From positions 18,573,872 to 18,637,871 of the forward strand of contig NC_091323.1 of assembly GCF_038502225.1 (NCBI RefSeq): 64,000 nt of DNA. The letters run 5' to 3'. Positions 1 through 10,260 of this stretch are shown here, piece by piece. Origin of the DNA: Cherax quadricarinatus. Lineage: Eukaryota; Arthropoda; Malacostraca; Decapoda; Parastacidae. Each line of letters begins with the position of its first letter. The stretch's first letter is position 1. Both the position numbers and the translations under genes were made by a program. Under the pieces are notes generated by a model that worked only from the letters and a program-made list of their open reading frames with translations, had not been told where the DNA came from and made no database searches.

Positions 1-230
1 ATCAAGAAGCATTTCTTCGGTCTCAGAGTAGTCAGGATGTGGAATGATCTGGAGAACGAAGTGGTAGAGGCAGGATGTACATACGTCTTTAGGATGTATG
101 ATAGAGCACATACAGCCAAGAGAAAGTGAACCTAGTATTGACCACTAAAAGACGCAGGCCAGGACCCGAGACTTGACATCTGCAACCACAAATAGGTGAG
201 TACAAATAAGTACACAGAAGCGTAAGTGTG
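1..230 (+). mobile_element. 3' end of a CR1-type LINE
   Basis: Bases 1-129 read as the C-terminus seen in other copies here (FFGLRVVRMWNDLENEVVEA...), followed by the family's 3' UTR ending in ...CTGCAACCACAAATAGGTGAGTAC. Cut by the window start. Same family as the copies at 19 kb, 47.9-53.1 kb and 60.9-63.9 kb. Confidence 0.8.
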
Positions 231-554
231 TGTACATATGTACACGTGCCACTGCCAATGCTGGATTTAGATGAAGAGATGCCCTAGGCTATTTCACTTG
301 TGAGGCCCCTCCCAACCCCCCACCCTCACAAAATTCAGTGAAACCGAAGATGATGACAGGTGTTTAAAATTACGTAATTCACAATTCCTCTTCTAAACGG
401 CATAAGATGTTATTGTTAATTAAAAAATATATAATTAAGTGAAAAACTTTTGCAATAACTGAACTTTGGAAACATTCTGTGGAATATGCAGGATTTTTTA
501 GGAAAATGAAATTGAATGTTTACTGTTATATTCTTTAAAATACATATTAAGAAA

Positions 555-1033
555 TTAAGAAACTGCAGCCATCAAATACACTAAGATTAAAAAAAGCTTT
601 TTAGCTTTCCTCATAGCAAAATTGGCCAAAAGTTCATCAAAATTTGTTTGTCTAAGTTTGTCACCTTCAGTGCACAGGATGCTCAGTGCGGACAACCTCT
701 CTTGAGACATTGTGGCCTTTAATACATTTTTAATTCTTTTGAGGCTTGAAAAAGACGTCTCTCCCGAGCAGTTAGTGACCATTAAGCTAAGAAATAGCCG
801 CAAGATTGCTTCCACATTAGGGAAGGCCATCTGATTTTTTCCTTATATATAATCTGATAAAGGTCTGTATGAATCAGTGAGTGCTCTTCTGCAGGCCTAT
901 GGCTTTGTCTCACATACAAGTGAAAGTGCAAAAGTTCACTAGTAAGTTTCAGGTCAACATATTCCAGGTATGCTGCCATCAATAGCTGAATTTCTTGCTT
1001 AGATGCTGCCAGATTAGCAAGAAAGGAAAACAT
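555..1033 (-). pseudogene. hAT transposase C-terminal dimerisation domain, broken
   Basis: Two overlapping reading frames (782-1033, then 555-830) carry FSFLANLAASKQEIQLLMAA, LKLTSELLHFHLYV and then PNVEAILRLFLSLMVTNCSG, ETSFSSLKRIKNVLKATMSQ, RLSALSILC. The E-x-SFS-L-K-I-K-x-R/T-x-x-M-x-x-x-R-L pattern is the hAT/ZMYM-type C-terminal dimerisation block. A frameshift near 800-830 separates the halves, and the upstream part is cut off by the LINE at 1055-3855. Non-functional as it stands. Confidence 0.7.
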
Positions 1034-1054
1034 TTGTGCAACATCACTGGTCGC

Positions 1055-3855
1055 AATTCAATTCAATTCAATTCAAAGTTTATTCTCTATAAGGATTACA
1101 ATGCTGAGTTTACAGAATTTGGTTATTGTGTGGTTTACATGTAAAATAATGATTACAGAGTGTACCACTAGAACACCTAGCATGGCTAGGCATTTCGGGC
1201 AGACTTAGTTTAATTCTTAATTTTAAAATATTACAAATTATGAGGTAAGTTGGTATTATGGCTAAGTGACTAAATACTAGATTGTGAGTTTAGCAATGTG
1301 AATGCTTTTGTTTTGGCACAGTACATAGTTTCAGTATTGGAGTATCACAGGATTCATTATTTTAAGATTGAGATTAATATTTCTGTTTATGGTCAAATGG
1401 GTGAGTGAGTGTAAGCGTGAACCACCAGGTGGTATTCGTGTAGTTAGTTGACGGGGTGCATCAGGGAGATAAGATGTTTTCTAATGGTAGTTTTGAAGGT
1501 GATGAATGTGTCTGCAGTTCTAGAGTTCTCAGGTAGGGTATTCCAGATTTTAGGGCCTTTGACATACATTGAATTTTTGTAAAGGTTTAGTCGGACACGG
1601 GGAATGTCGTAGAGATGTTTGTGTCTGGTGTTATGCCTGTGGGTTCAGTCACAACTATCAAGAAAGCATTTTAGGTCATGGTTGATATTGGAGTTTAAGG
1701 TCCTGTAGATGTAGATCGCACAGTAGTAAGTGTGGATGTACTGAACAGGGAGTAAGTTTAGATCTATGAAAAGTGGGGGGGGGGGGGTTGCCAGGGATGG
1801 GATTTAGTGATTATTCTTACTGCAGCTTTTTGTTGGGTTATTATTGGCTTTAGGTGTGTTGCTGCAGTTGATCCCCAAGCACAAATAGCATAGGTGAGGT
1901 ATGGATAAATAAGTGAGTGGTATTGTGTGAGAAGGGCATTTTGCGGCACGTAGTATCGTATCTTGGAGAGGATCCCAACCGTTTTGGATACTTTTTTGGT
2001 TATGTGTTGGATATGGGTGCTGAAATTCAGGTTGTTGTCAAGCTATAGGCCTAGGAATTTGCCCTCATTATGTCTGGTAAATAGTGTTGTCGATCTTAAT
2101 GTTAATTTGTGCATCTCCTGCTCTGCTACCAAACATAATATAGTAGGTTTTGTCAGTGTTAAGCGTAAGTTTAGTGGCTGTCATCCAAGTCGATATTTTG
2201 ATCAGCTTCTCATTAACAATGGTGTTGAGGGTGGCAAGATTAGGGTGAGAGATGACATAAGTCGTGTCGTCAGCAAAGAGAATGGGTTTCAGGTGTTGGG
2301 ATACGTTTGGAAGATCATTGATGTATATGAGGAAGAGCAGGGGACCAAGGACACTTCCTTGCGGAACTCCAGTATCAACTGGCCGTGTTGTTGATGCTGT
2401 GTCTTTAATGGTGACATACTGATACCGAAATGCCTAGCCATGCTAAGCGTTCTAGTGGTACACTCTGTAATCACTATTTTACTACATGTAAACCACACAA
2501 TAACCAAATTTCTGTAAACTCAGCAATGTAATCCTTATAGAGAATAAACTTTGAATTTGAATTAGTAAGGTAAGATTTGAAATAAGCAAGTGCATGGCCT
2601 CTTATACCGTAATGGTCAAGTTTGTGGAGTAGGATGTCGTGGACTACTGTGTCAAAAGCTTTTCTTAGGTCAATAAAAATTCCTAGTGGATACTCCTTAT
2701 TTTCCAATGCTGTGTAAAGCAGATCTAGCATTTTTATGATTGCATCATTAGTGCTTTTATTTTTCCTGAATCCAAATTGGCAGGGGTTGAGTATGTTTTG
2801 TGTCGTTATAAATGAATATAGTCTCCTGTGCACGAGTTTCTCAAAGATTTTGGATAGGAATGGTAAGTTTGATATTGGCCTATAGTTGTTTAAGTCTGTA
2901 GGATCACCACCTTTATGTATTGGTGTAACCCTTGCCATCTTGAGTAGTTTCGGGAAGGTGCTAGTTTCTAGTGACTTGTTAAAAAGTAATGAAATAGCAT
3001 GTGAAAGGACATGGGCTGCTCGCTTGTACAGTAATGGTGGGACATGAGACAGATTCCCTGAGTTATTTTTAAGTGACTTTATAATCTCGGTGACTTCCGT
3101 GGGCTCAGTTGGTGCAAGATAGAAGGAATTTGGGAAATTCCCATCTAGGTAGTCCCCGGCATGGGCATTGGTATGTGGGATTTTATTGGCGAGATTAGAT
3201 CCTATGGTTGAGAAGAAGTCGTTTATCTTGTTAGCTGTGTCAATGGGATGTAGTGGTGTTTCATTAGGTTTAGTTAGGACAATATTCTTTTTTTTCAGTT
3301 TGTGGGTCCCTAGAATCTGAGAGTGTTTTCCAGGTCTTTTTTATATCTCCTCTAGTGTCTGTGAATCTACTGGAGTAGTATAGTTGTTTGGCTTTTTTTA
3401 TTACTTTGGTGAGAACTGATGAATAGTGTTTAAGAATATCTTTCTGTATTAAGCCCTGTCTATATTGCTTTTCATATTGGTGTTTCTTGTCAATGGATTT
3501 CAGAATGGTGCTGGTTAGCCATGGGCAACAAAGCCATTTGTTTGTGATCTGTTTCGTTTTTATAGGACAATGTTTGTTGTATAGTCTAAGTAATTTGTTA
3601 AGAAAAATGTCTGTCCAGTCATCAATACCATTGGCCTTGGAGAATTCTGTAGGCCAGTCAACAGTCTCTAGGTCAGCTGTGAACTTCCTTATTGAGGCCT
3701 CATCATGGAGTCTAAATGAGACTTTGTTGTATTCAAGTGGTGGTTTACTAATGTTTGTCAGGAGGAAGGTAGGGTAGTGGTCTGTAGTGCTATCTGTAAT
3801 TATCCGATAGCTCTTCTTCCTTTGCGGCTCTGCAGATACTTGCATAGTTGTGTTT
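1055..3855 (-). mobile_element. CR1/L2-like LINE inserted in the hAT element (family B)
   Basis: Read on the - strand: a pre-RT region at 3270-3845; reverse transcriptase at 2474-2938 with YRPISNLPFLSKIFEKLVHR, QFGFRKNKST and [29 protein letters not shown] around 2300-2390; FADDT near 2270; then the C-terminal YPYLTYAICAWGSTA block at 1764-1949. The 3' UTR ends in an (AATTC)n-type tail at 1057-1076. Stops and a poly-G tract at about 1769-1779 break the frame. A smaller, oppositely oriented 3' tail of the same family interrupts it at about 2393-2568. Confidence 0.8.
2393..2568 (+). mobile_element. 5'-truncated 3' tail of LINE family B, nested and inverted
   Basis: The sequence from ATGCCTAGCCATGCTA through CTTATAGAGAATAAACTTTG is the reverse complement of the 3' UTR at 1075-1205 and similar to that at 27785-27925. 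It splits the reverse transcriptase frame of the surrounding - strand LINE, so it inserted later. Confidence 0.7.
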
Positions 3856-4597
3856 TCAATTTATCTATCTCACTGCTTTCCTGGAAGGACAAAATCAATA
3901 CAGAAATCAATGCTAGTGTCGAGACAGTATTATTCTGAAATGGAGTGCAAGGAACATTACTGAAAGGTTGTGTAGAGACTACAGTACGTTATGACAGCAT
4001 GTGTAAGAAAGGCCTATGACAGTGTCAAAAATATTATACACCTTGGCCGGAGGTCTCGTAGATTTTGAGGCCCTAGGCTTCAGCCTTCCAAGCCTATAGG
4101 TAAATCCGGCACTAGCCACCGTTCTTCTTTGATACATTTTTTTAATGCTTTAAAGGGAGATTGCAACAGTTCACACCCGGATTCAATTTTTAAGCGGCCG
4201 AGATGTACCTTCACCCTTGACCTCAGCTTTAGTCATTATGAAGACTTATTAAACACACTGCACCTGCTCACCCAGCAGTAAACAGGTATCTGGCTGTTGG
4301 GAGTAGCATCCTTGGTAATTGTAATATAAGCTGCGACGTCAGAATTGTGTTAATTCAACTACGTAATTAAGTAGGTGACCTGATATCTTGTAGCGCAGGG
4401 AAACCCATTCATTCATGTGTGCCACGTGGAACTCACTAGGTGGTTCAGTGGTTCAGTAATTTCGGCTAGTGGGCGTGGAGAGTGTGTGAGGTATTATGTA
4501 GTTTTGAGTGGTCGGGCAGCAAGCCAAGCACGCGCCTTCAAGGCGCTACCAAGCAAGCCAGGGCCCACGCCACGCTAGATCTAGTGTGTGCTCACAC

Positions 4598-4960
4598 TAT
4601 ATATATATTAGAACCATTCTCTGCTTTACCTACACTCAGTCTTTGTAATTTCCGAGAGAATGACTTGGAAGTGACAAGTAATATTCTCTCACCTCAGTTA
4701 TTATATCTGTGGCTGTTTTAATGACCACCCCAGTACGATATTTCTCAAGGAAAACTTGTTATAATACGACGTTTGGAAAAAGTTGGTAACTGTGAGATAT
4801 ATTACAGCAGCAGAATTGTGAGGTCTCAAGCCAAATTTAGATGTTATTGTGAAGGACACAATCAAGAGTTCCATCCCGTGCTTACCACAATGTCCAGTAT
4901 GTCTGACTGTGATCTACCACCCCGACCCTTGAAAAGGAGCATATCATATAACTGCAAAAA
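4598..4960 (+). promoter_or_regulatory. Candidate core promoter and first non-/partly coding exon
   Basis: A TATA stretch at 4598-4610 precedes an arthropod-type initiator TCAGT at 4636-4640 (A at 4638 as +1). The downstream transcript would run to a strong donor, AAAAA|GTGAGT, at 4961. Within it, ATG at 4890 opens MSSMSDCDLPPRPLKRSISY... to the donor in phase 2, which is the phase the glutaminase exon at 13543 needs. An earlier ATG at 4721 encodes MTTPVRYFSRKTCYNTTFGK..., Arg/Ser/Thr-rich like a mitochondrial presequence, reaching a weaker donor at 4786, also in phase 2. Whether either is the glutaminase 5' end is speculation. Confidence 0.3.
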
Positions 4961-5089
4961 GTGAGTTTATGGAGAATTGTAAAAATAAATGTATTAGTGA
5001 TAGTTACCCATACCTGTAGGGAACTTGTTCCCTTGGTCGTTGTGAACTTGTTGTGATGGTGTGACTAACAGCTGTTGTGAACGAGTTGT

Positions 5090-5460
5090 GGTCATGGTTA
5101 ATGTGGTTAATAACTGTAGGGAACGTCGTTATGATTAATGTGGTTAATAACTGTAATGAACGTGGTTATGATTAATGTGGTTAATTGTAGTGAACGTGGT
5201 TATGATTAATGTGGTTAATAACTGTAGTGAACGTGGTTATGATTAATGTGGTTAATTGTAGTGAACGTGGTTATGATTAATGTGGTTAATAACTGTAGTG
5301 AACGTGGTTATGATTAATGTGGTTAATTGTAGTGAACGTGGTTATGATTAATGTGGTTAATAACTGTAGTGAACGTGGTTATGATTAATGTGGTTAATAG
5401 CTGTAGAAAAATGTGATTATGATTACTGTGGTTAATGGCTGTAGTGAACATGGAGGAAGT
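5090..5460 (+). repeat. Minisatellite, alternating ~37- and ~31-bp units
   Basis: About ten tandem units built on GTGGTTATGATTAATGTGGT plus TAATAACTGTAGTGAAC. Longer units with TAATAACTGTAG alternate with shorter ones with TAATTGTAG, giving a two-unit higher-order period of about 68 bp between 5160 and 5400. The edges are more divergent. No coding sense. Confidence 0.85.
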
Positions 5461-5715
5461 AGACTTTTCGCCATCCAGTGGCTTTATCAATACAAATTCT
5501 AGGACATAGCTTGAAGACAGTAGGACTGTATACAGAAGATGAGGTAATCAGTCCCTCAACCTTGGAGTAGGTGCAAAGAGCACCGTAGTCGTGGAGATTC
5601 TGAAGCAGAAGCAAGGAGCCTGGCGCTTGTACAGTAACGTCAGGTGTAGCAGACGAAGGCATAGTCACTGGTAGGCGGGATTCCCCAGAATCCCGCCTAC
5701 CAGTGACTATACTTG
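5447..5715. repeat. Diverged fold-back element of the 14.2-kb type, with a short perfect palindrome
   Basis: 5459-5600 resembles the left arm of the large palindrome at 14244 (GTGGCTTTATCAATAC, GATGAGGTAATCAGTCCCTC). The right arm is missing. A separate near-perfect palindrome, 22-bp arms ATAGTCACTGGTAGGCGGGATT around a 6-bp loop, lies at 5661-5710. Confidence 0.7.
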
Positions 5716-5977
5716 TAGTGAACATGTTGTGGTCTGGCAGTTCGTCCTCAGAAAGCCTAAGTCGTTTTCTAACATAATGTTTTAAGCAAACGTCTAGATT
5801 TGCTTTATTTATATTAGGTTTGGTTTAGTTTGGTTAGACTGTCGTCCATTAAAAATTAACAAATAATAACAAACCACAAATCTAGTAAATGTAGTAATAC
5901 ATTGTTAAGACGATAAACGCAAAATTTTGAAGTGTGAATAGAAAGGAATCCATGAAGCAGATATAATAGTTCTAGAT

Positions 5978-6605
5978 CAGTGGTTCTTAACCTATGTTAT
6001 GTGATACCTTTATCGCAGTTGGTCCTCATCTCCACACCCCCACCCCTTCCTTCCTTCCTTCCTTCCTTCCTTCCTTCATATAAAATTCTAAATGTAAACA
6101 TTTAAAAAAGTCTTTTATTTAAATAGGAAAATAGTTTTCATTCTTAAATTTATTATTAATTATTCAAAAGGCTCTAAGGAGCAAATCACAAATACACAAC
6201 AAAGTGGGAAGGATTTTTGACGGCTGAGGTCGCAGATGCCGGTCAGGTGGCAGAGAGCACAATGCTAGTCCCCTTCAACGTTCACATTTTTTCAGTAATG
6301 CTGTTAATTAGCTAGAGTTGTGTATAGTTGCTGTAACTTGTTTTAATGTGCATTAAATTAAGTGAAAAATGAAGAGCCTACAAGGCTGCAATTATTTACT
6401 TAAATTCAGTCATTTTCATTGGGCTTTCACATTTCAACTGACGTAGTTAGTATTTAAGGCATTTTGAACTATGCGGTGAGACTCTCCCCACCCTGAAAAT
6501 CCAGATTAGGATACAAGCACATGTTAAGGGCATTCTGGGTTCTCCCCGCCCTGGAAACTACTTACGTCCTCCTAGGCCGCGAGCCCCCACCATTAAGGAC
6601 CGCTG
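5978..6605. mobile_element. Non-autonomous hAT element, 628 bp
   Basis: Starts CAGTGGTTCTTAACC at 5978 and ends ...GGACCGCTG at 6605, matching hAT-type terminal inverted repeats. Flanking octamers TTCTAGAT (5970-5977) and TTCTAGAC (6606-6613) agree at 7 of 8 bases as a target-site duplication. A (TTCC)n run lies inside at 6047-6077. No transposase frame is visible. Confidence 0.75.
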
Positions 6606-7099
6606 TTCTAGACAGTCAAATAATTATTTTTTCATTTTACTTTTAGTAACATCCGATAGTTTAAGCCACTTTGATTAGGGTGATGGGCTGTTGGTCTTGG
6701 TTGATGTTGCTAACAACCGTAGTGAACATGTTGAGGTCAAAAGCATCTCCAGTGACACTGAATATGGATAATGTAGACAAGAAATGTAATGTGTACTTCA
6801 TCAGTCTGTATTGTACTGCCAGGTATTGCAACACTCGGTAACGGCAGTAACACCGGATGAAAGTAATACAACACGTTGCTGTAGAAACAATACCCGTTTA
6901 AACTTGATAAATGTCTTTAGTGTGTGTTGATTATTAATATTTACAGAGTAATAAAATGTTTTAACAAAGAAAGCATGATGTCTGACGTTTTGTAGTTGAA
7001 TATGTTGACAGGGAAGAAACAAGAAAGATAATGTGATGAGCTCTCACCACCAATACATATATTACACGTGGCTTGTTTTTCTATACTCAACTTATTTGT

Positions 7100-7870
7100 G
7101 ATAGCAGAGGTTGAGCCTCGGCTCCTGGCCATACCTCTGACCGTGAACGAGTTCATTCTACCTCGTGGGTCCTATCATGCCTATTTTTAAAACTGTGTAT
7201 GGAGCCTGCCACCACCATTTCACAATTCAAATAATGCAACTTTCTGATCACTGTAAGGCTTTAGAAATAAATCATGACGTCCATATGGCTCCTCATCTTT
7301 TACTTTCATCTGTCTTCCCATGTTCATGTTTCCCGCCTCTTGAACAGCTTTCTCTCCACCATGCTAAACTGTCTTAAAATCTTTACGTCACACTCCTATC
7401 ATGTTTTTGTATAACTGTCTCGTATATCAAGGAGCGCGTAGGATCATTTCCGACCTCATTTCCAACGCCTTGGTGCCCTCATTCTAGGTGCGCTCCTCTC
7501 GGAAAGTCCCCGCCTTTCAAGCATACTTAGCGATTTCTTAATTAAATACTACTGATATATGCCATCGTTGGATTTCCTCTTAATCAAATTAACACCTTCA
7601 CGCTTTTTTTCCTTGCCATCATCTCCCCTTTGTCGTTATGTCTGTGCGATGTACTCGGGTTTGTTACATAGTTGTGAATACGGTAACATCATGTTCAGCT
7701 GTTTTATTTTTTACTCTTTGATCATTTCTGTTGGCTGTGTGATGAAGTCTCGTTACGGACTTTTGCAATTTCTCTTAGTTCCCTGATGTACTTGATCAGG
7801 TGTAGGCTCCCTAATGGTGCTGCATACTTTATGATGGGTTTAACATGTTCTATGTAGGGTCATGAATGAC
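7100..7870 (-). mobile_element. Old, degenerate CR1-type LINE 3' end
   Basis: Phrases such as GGCTCCTGGCCATACCTCTG, TTTTTAAAACTGTGTATGGA and TGGTGCTGCATACTTTATGATG follow the - strand CR1 copy at 47880-48390 in order but with many changes. No usable frame remains. The rest of 6606-7100 shows no feature I recognise. Confidence 0.55.
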
Positions 7871-8099
7871 TTCGTTGATGTTACTGAAAGGTAATCTTAG
7901 GCTCGCCAGTCACGCATTCACCACAGCAATTGTTCGGCTGATGTATGTAAGAAAGGTTAGTAACGCACACATGTAGAAAGACTGACAGCGTTATTGACTT
8001 CAAGTGACAATAATCAGATTCTTGTAAAACATTACCGAACAACAGAGTCACTATTTCCATTATAGCATTCTCCAAAAAAAGTATTTATAATCAGATGTA

Positions 8100-9160
8100 G
8101 CCTCATCTTCCAGCAGTGAAAGCTGAAGCGCACATTGTGTTAGAGCCAGCTGCTGCAGTAACCTTGACACACTGCCAAGCTAGAACTTCAATCAAACACG
8201 GGATGCACCTAGTCATACGTCCCATTCCCAGCACTGAATCACCTCACTTGGGCACTCGCCTCACTGCATAACAATATAAATACTCTCCTTGCACTATATT
8301 AAGGGGCATGAAAGAATGTTCGTTTGCTTTTAAGTGGTATGGAGAAAAGTATAATTGTTGCGATATATAATATTTTACTGGATGGAACAGGAAGCCAACG
8401 AAAACCCTAGGTCAAATGACCAAAAAGTTCCACGAAGCAGGTTATCAAATGACCATACCAAGTTAATACAAGCAACAACTTGTACAGAAGACATATTACT
8501 CCTCATAAAGTTCGTCCGGTTAGGTGATGAGTGCCGTGGGGACCTAAGTTATAACTTGTGCTGATGCATGGGTGAGATCTGAGAGAGGGTGTACGTGCAT
8601 TGGTGATAATGCCTAGAGAGTTTCGGGAAGTGTTTGACTAGGACACCTAATGTGTTTGTGGAGATGGGGTCAGTGCCAATGCTGCAAGTGATGTGTTTCA
8701 AGGGTACGCTCACTTTATCTAGCATCACTAACCCACCCAGAATGTAGTGACGTCGTCCTAATACCAGAAATAGTACTACCACCTTAACCTTCCCCCTTCT
8801 ACATTCATTGTTTGTTTCCCCTCTTATTTCTCCTGCACCTCTTCCTCCGAATATTCCTTCTCATTCATTATTTTCCCAATTTCTATCTCCATCCTTTCTC
8901 CTACATTTATATCTCATTTTTCTCTTCAATTGTGTTAAGCTTCTTCCCGTTCTTTCTTACCCTCCCACTTCTTCCCCACCTACCAAATGCTTTATTCTTA
9001 ATCCTTTATCCTAGTCTCCTCCTATTCCCATCTTTCTCCTATTCCCTTCTTTATCCTCTCTGCTGTTTTTGCATATTCTCCTAATTCTCATTCCACACTT
9101 TCTATCTCCTGCCCTCGCTCTCTCTTTATTTATATATTTTCTTTCTCTTTATCTCCCTTC
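8100..9160. other. Non-coding stretch with a pyrimidine-rich tract
   Basis: 8100-8800 shows nothing recognisable. 8800-9160 is strongly C/T-rich on the + strand (CTCTTCCTCC-type runs), which produces overlapping spurious open frames. It ends in a SINE-like 3' motif (GCGGGTTTAGCGCCCAG then TAATAATA) at 9172-9208. Confidence 0.5.
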
Positions 9161-9559
9161 TCTGAATGACCCATGCGGGTTTAGCGCCCAGTTATGATTA
9201 TAATAATATCGCCCTTGTTTTATGAGAGATAAAGTTTAAAAAAAACGTGTTAGAGAAAATCTGTAAGGTAGGATTATTGACTTGTACTATATGAAAAAAA
9301 TCGTTAAGCTATAGTATGCATGGAAGGGCACAAGAGCTGAAGCTCATCTCCCACTAGCAACCCCCCGCCCCCCCGTCCATCCATCCTCCTCCATCATCCC
9401 TCCCTCACAGTACCCTTCCTCTGCGCCTCGGTCAGGACTCGAGCGACTCGTGCCACTGGATCAGGAAACGCGAGTCTCTGAGTTCCGCTCCCCTCCACCG
9501 CCTGGTGCGGTGACCTGAGAGGTTACCGTGGATGTGTGTGCTGCTTGTGCACCTGCAAG

Positions 9560-10085
9560 ACCGAGCTTCCAGTCCTAATCCTTCAGTCCTAGCCTTATAG
9601 TCCTAGCCCTGCGGACATGATCCTAGTCCTAGCCCTGCAGACGTGATCCTGATCCTAGCCCTGCAGACGTGCTCCTAGGCCTAATCCCTGCAAACGTGCT
9701 CCTAGTCCTATAGGCCTTGCCCTGCAGACGTGCTCTTAGTCCTGTTGGCCTTGTCCTGCAGACGTGCTCCTAGTCTTATAGGTCTTGTCCGGCAGACGTG
9801 TTCCTAGTCCTATAGGCCTTGCCCTGCAGACGTGCTCCTTGTCCTATAGGCCTAGCCCTGCAGACGTACTCCAAGTCCTGACCCTGCAAACCTGCTCCTA
9901 GTCCTAGCCCTGCAGGCATCCTCCTACTCCTAGCCCTGCAGGCATCCTCCTACTCCTAGCCCTGCAGACATGCTCCTAGTCCTAGCCCTGCAAACGTGTT
10001 TCTAGTCCTACAGATCTAGCCATGCAAACGTACTCCTACAGACCTAGTCCTACAAACGTAGTCCTACAGACGTAGCCCTACTGAC
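9560..10085 (+). repeat. Degenerate minisatellite, ~30-40 bp units
   Basis: Irregular tandem units of the form CCTAGTCCTATAGGCCTTG plus CCCTGCAGACGTGCTC, more than a dozen copies, with internal deletions. The preceding 9350-9560 is GC-rich and free of obvious repeats; I could not assign it. Confidence 0.75.
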
Positions 10086-10260
10086 AGCCCTTGATTCCTA
10101 AAGTCGGTACCTAACCAGCCGAGCAGGTACGTTGGATTGCGTGCGACAAGCAGTGACAGCTTGGTTGATCAGGCCCTGATCCACCGGGAGGCTTGGTCAT
10201 GGAGAAAGCTGCGAGGGTGTTGACCCCCCGTAACCCTTCAGACATACAACTTCAAACTTG
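10085..10260 (+). mobile_element. 3' end of a LINE (family D)
   Basis: GATCAGGCCCTGATCCACCG followed by GGAGGCTTGGTCATGG matches the 3' end of the LINE inserted at 62259-63231 (GATCAGGCCCTGATCCATCG, GGAGGCCTGGTCATGG). 5' truncated. Confidence 0.65.

Larger units (their letters stand above)
256..4114 (-). mobile_element. hAT-type DNA transposon remnant, interrupted by a LINE
   Basis: Left end CAATGCTGGATTTA at 256 and right end TAAATCCGGCACTA ending at 4114 are imperfect terminal inverted repeats of the CAGTGCCGGATTTA type. Flanks GCCACTGC (248-255) and GCCACCGT (4115-4122) match at 6 of 8 positions, as expected of an old 8-bp hAT target duplication. The interior keeps the transposase C-terminus (next entry). 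About 2.8 kb of its length (1055-3855) is a later LINE insertion. Confidence 0.65.

Noticed and set aside
8808..9084. Overlapping Ser/Pro/Phe/Leu-rich frames
   Set aside because: Produced by a C/T-rich tract; no conserved motif and two frames open simultaneously.
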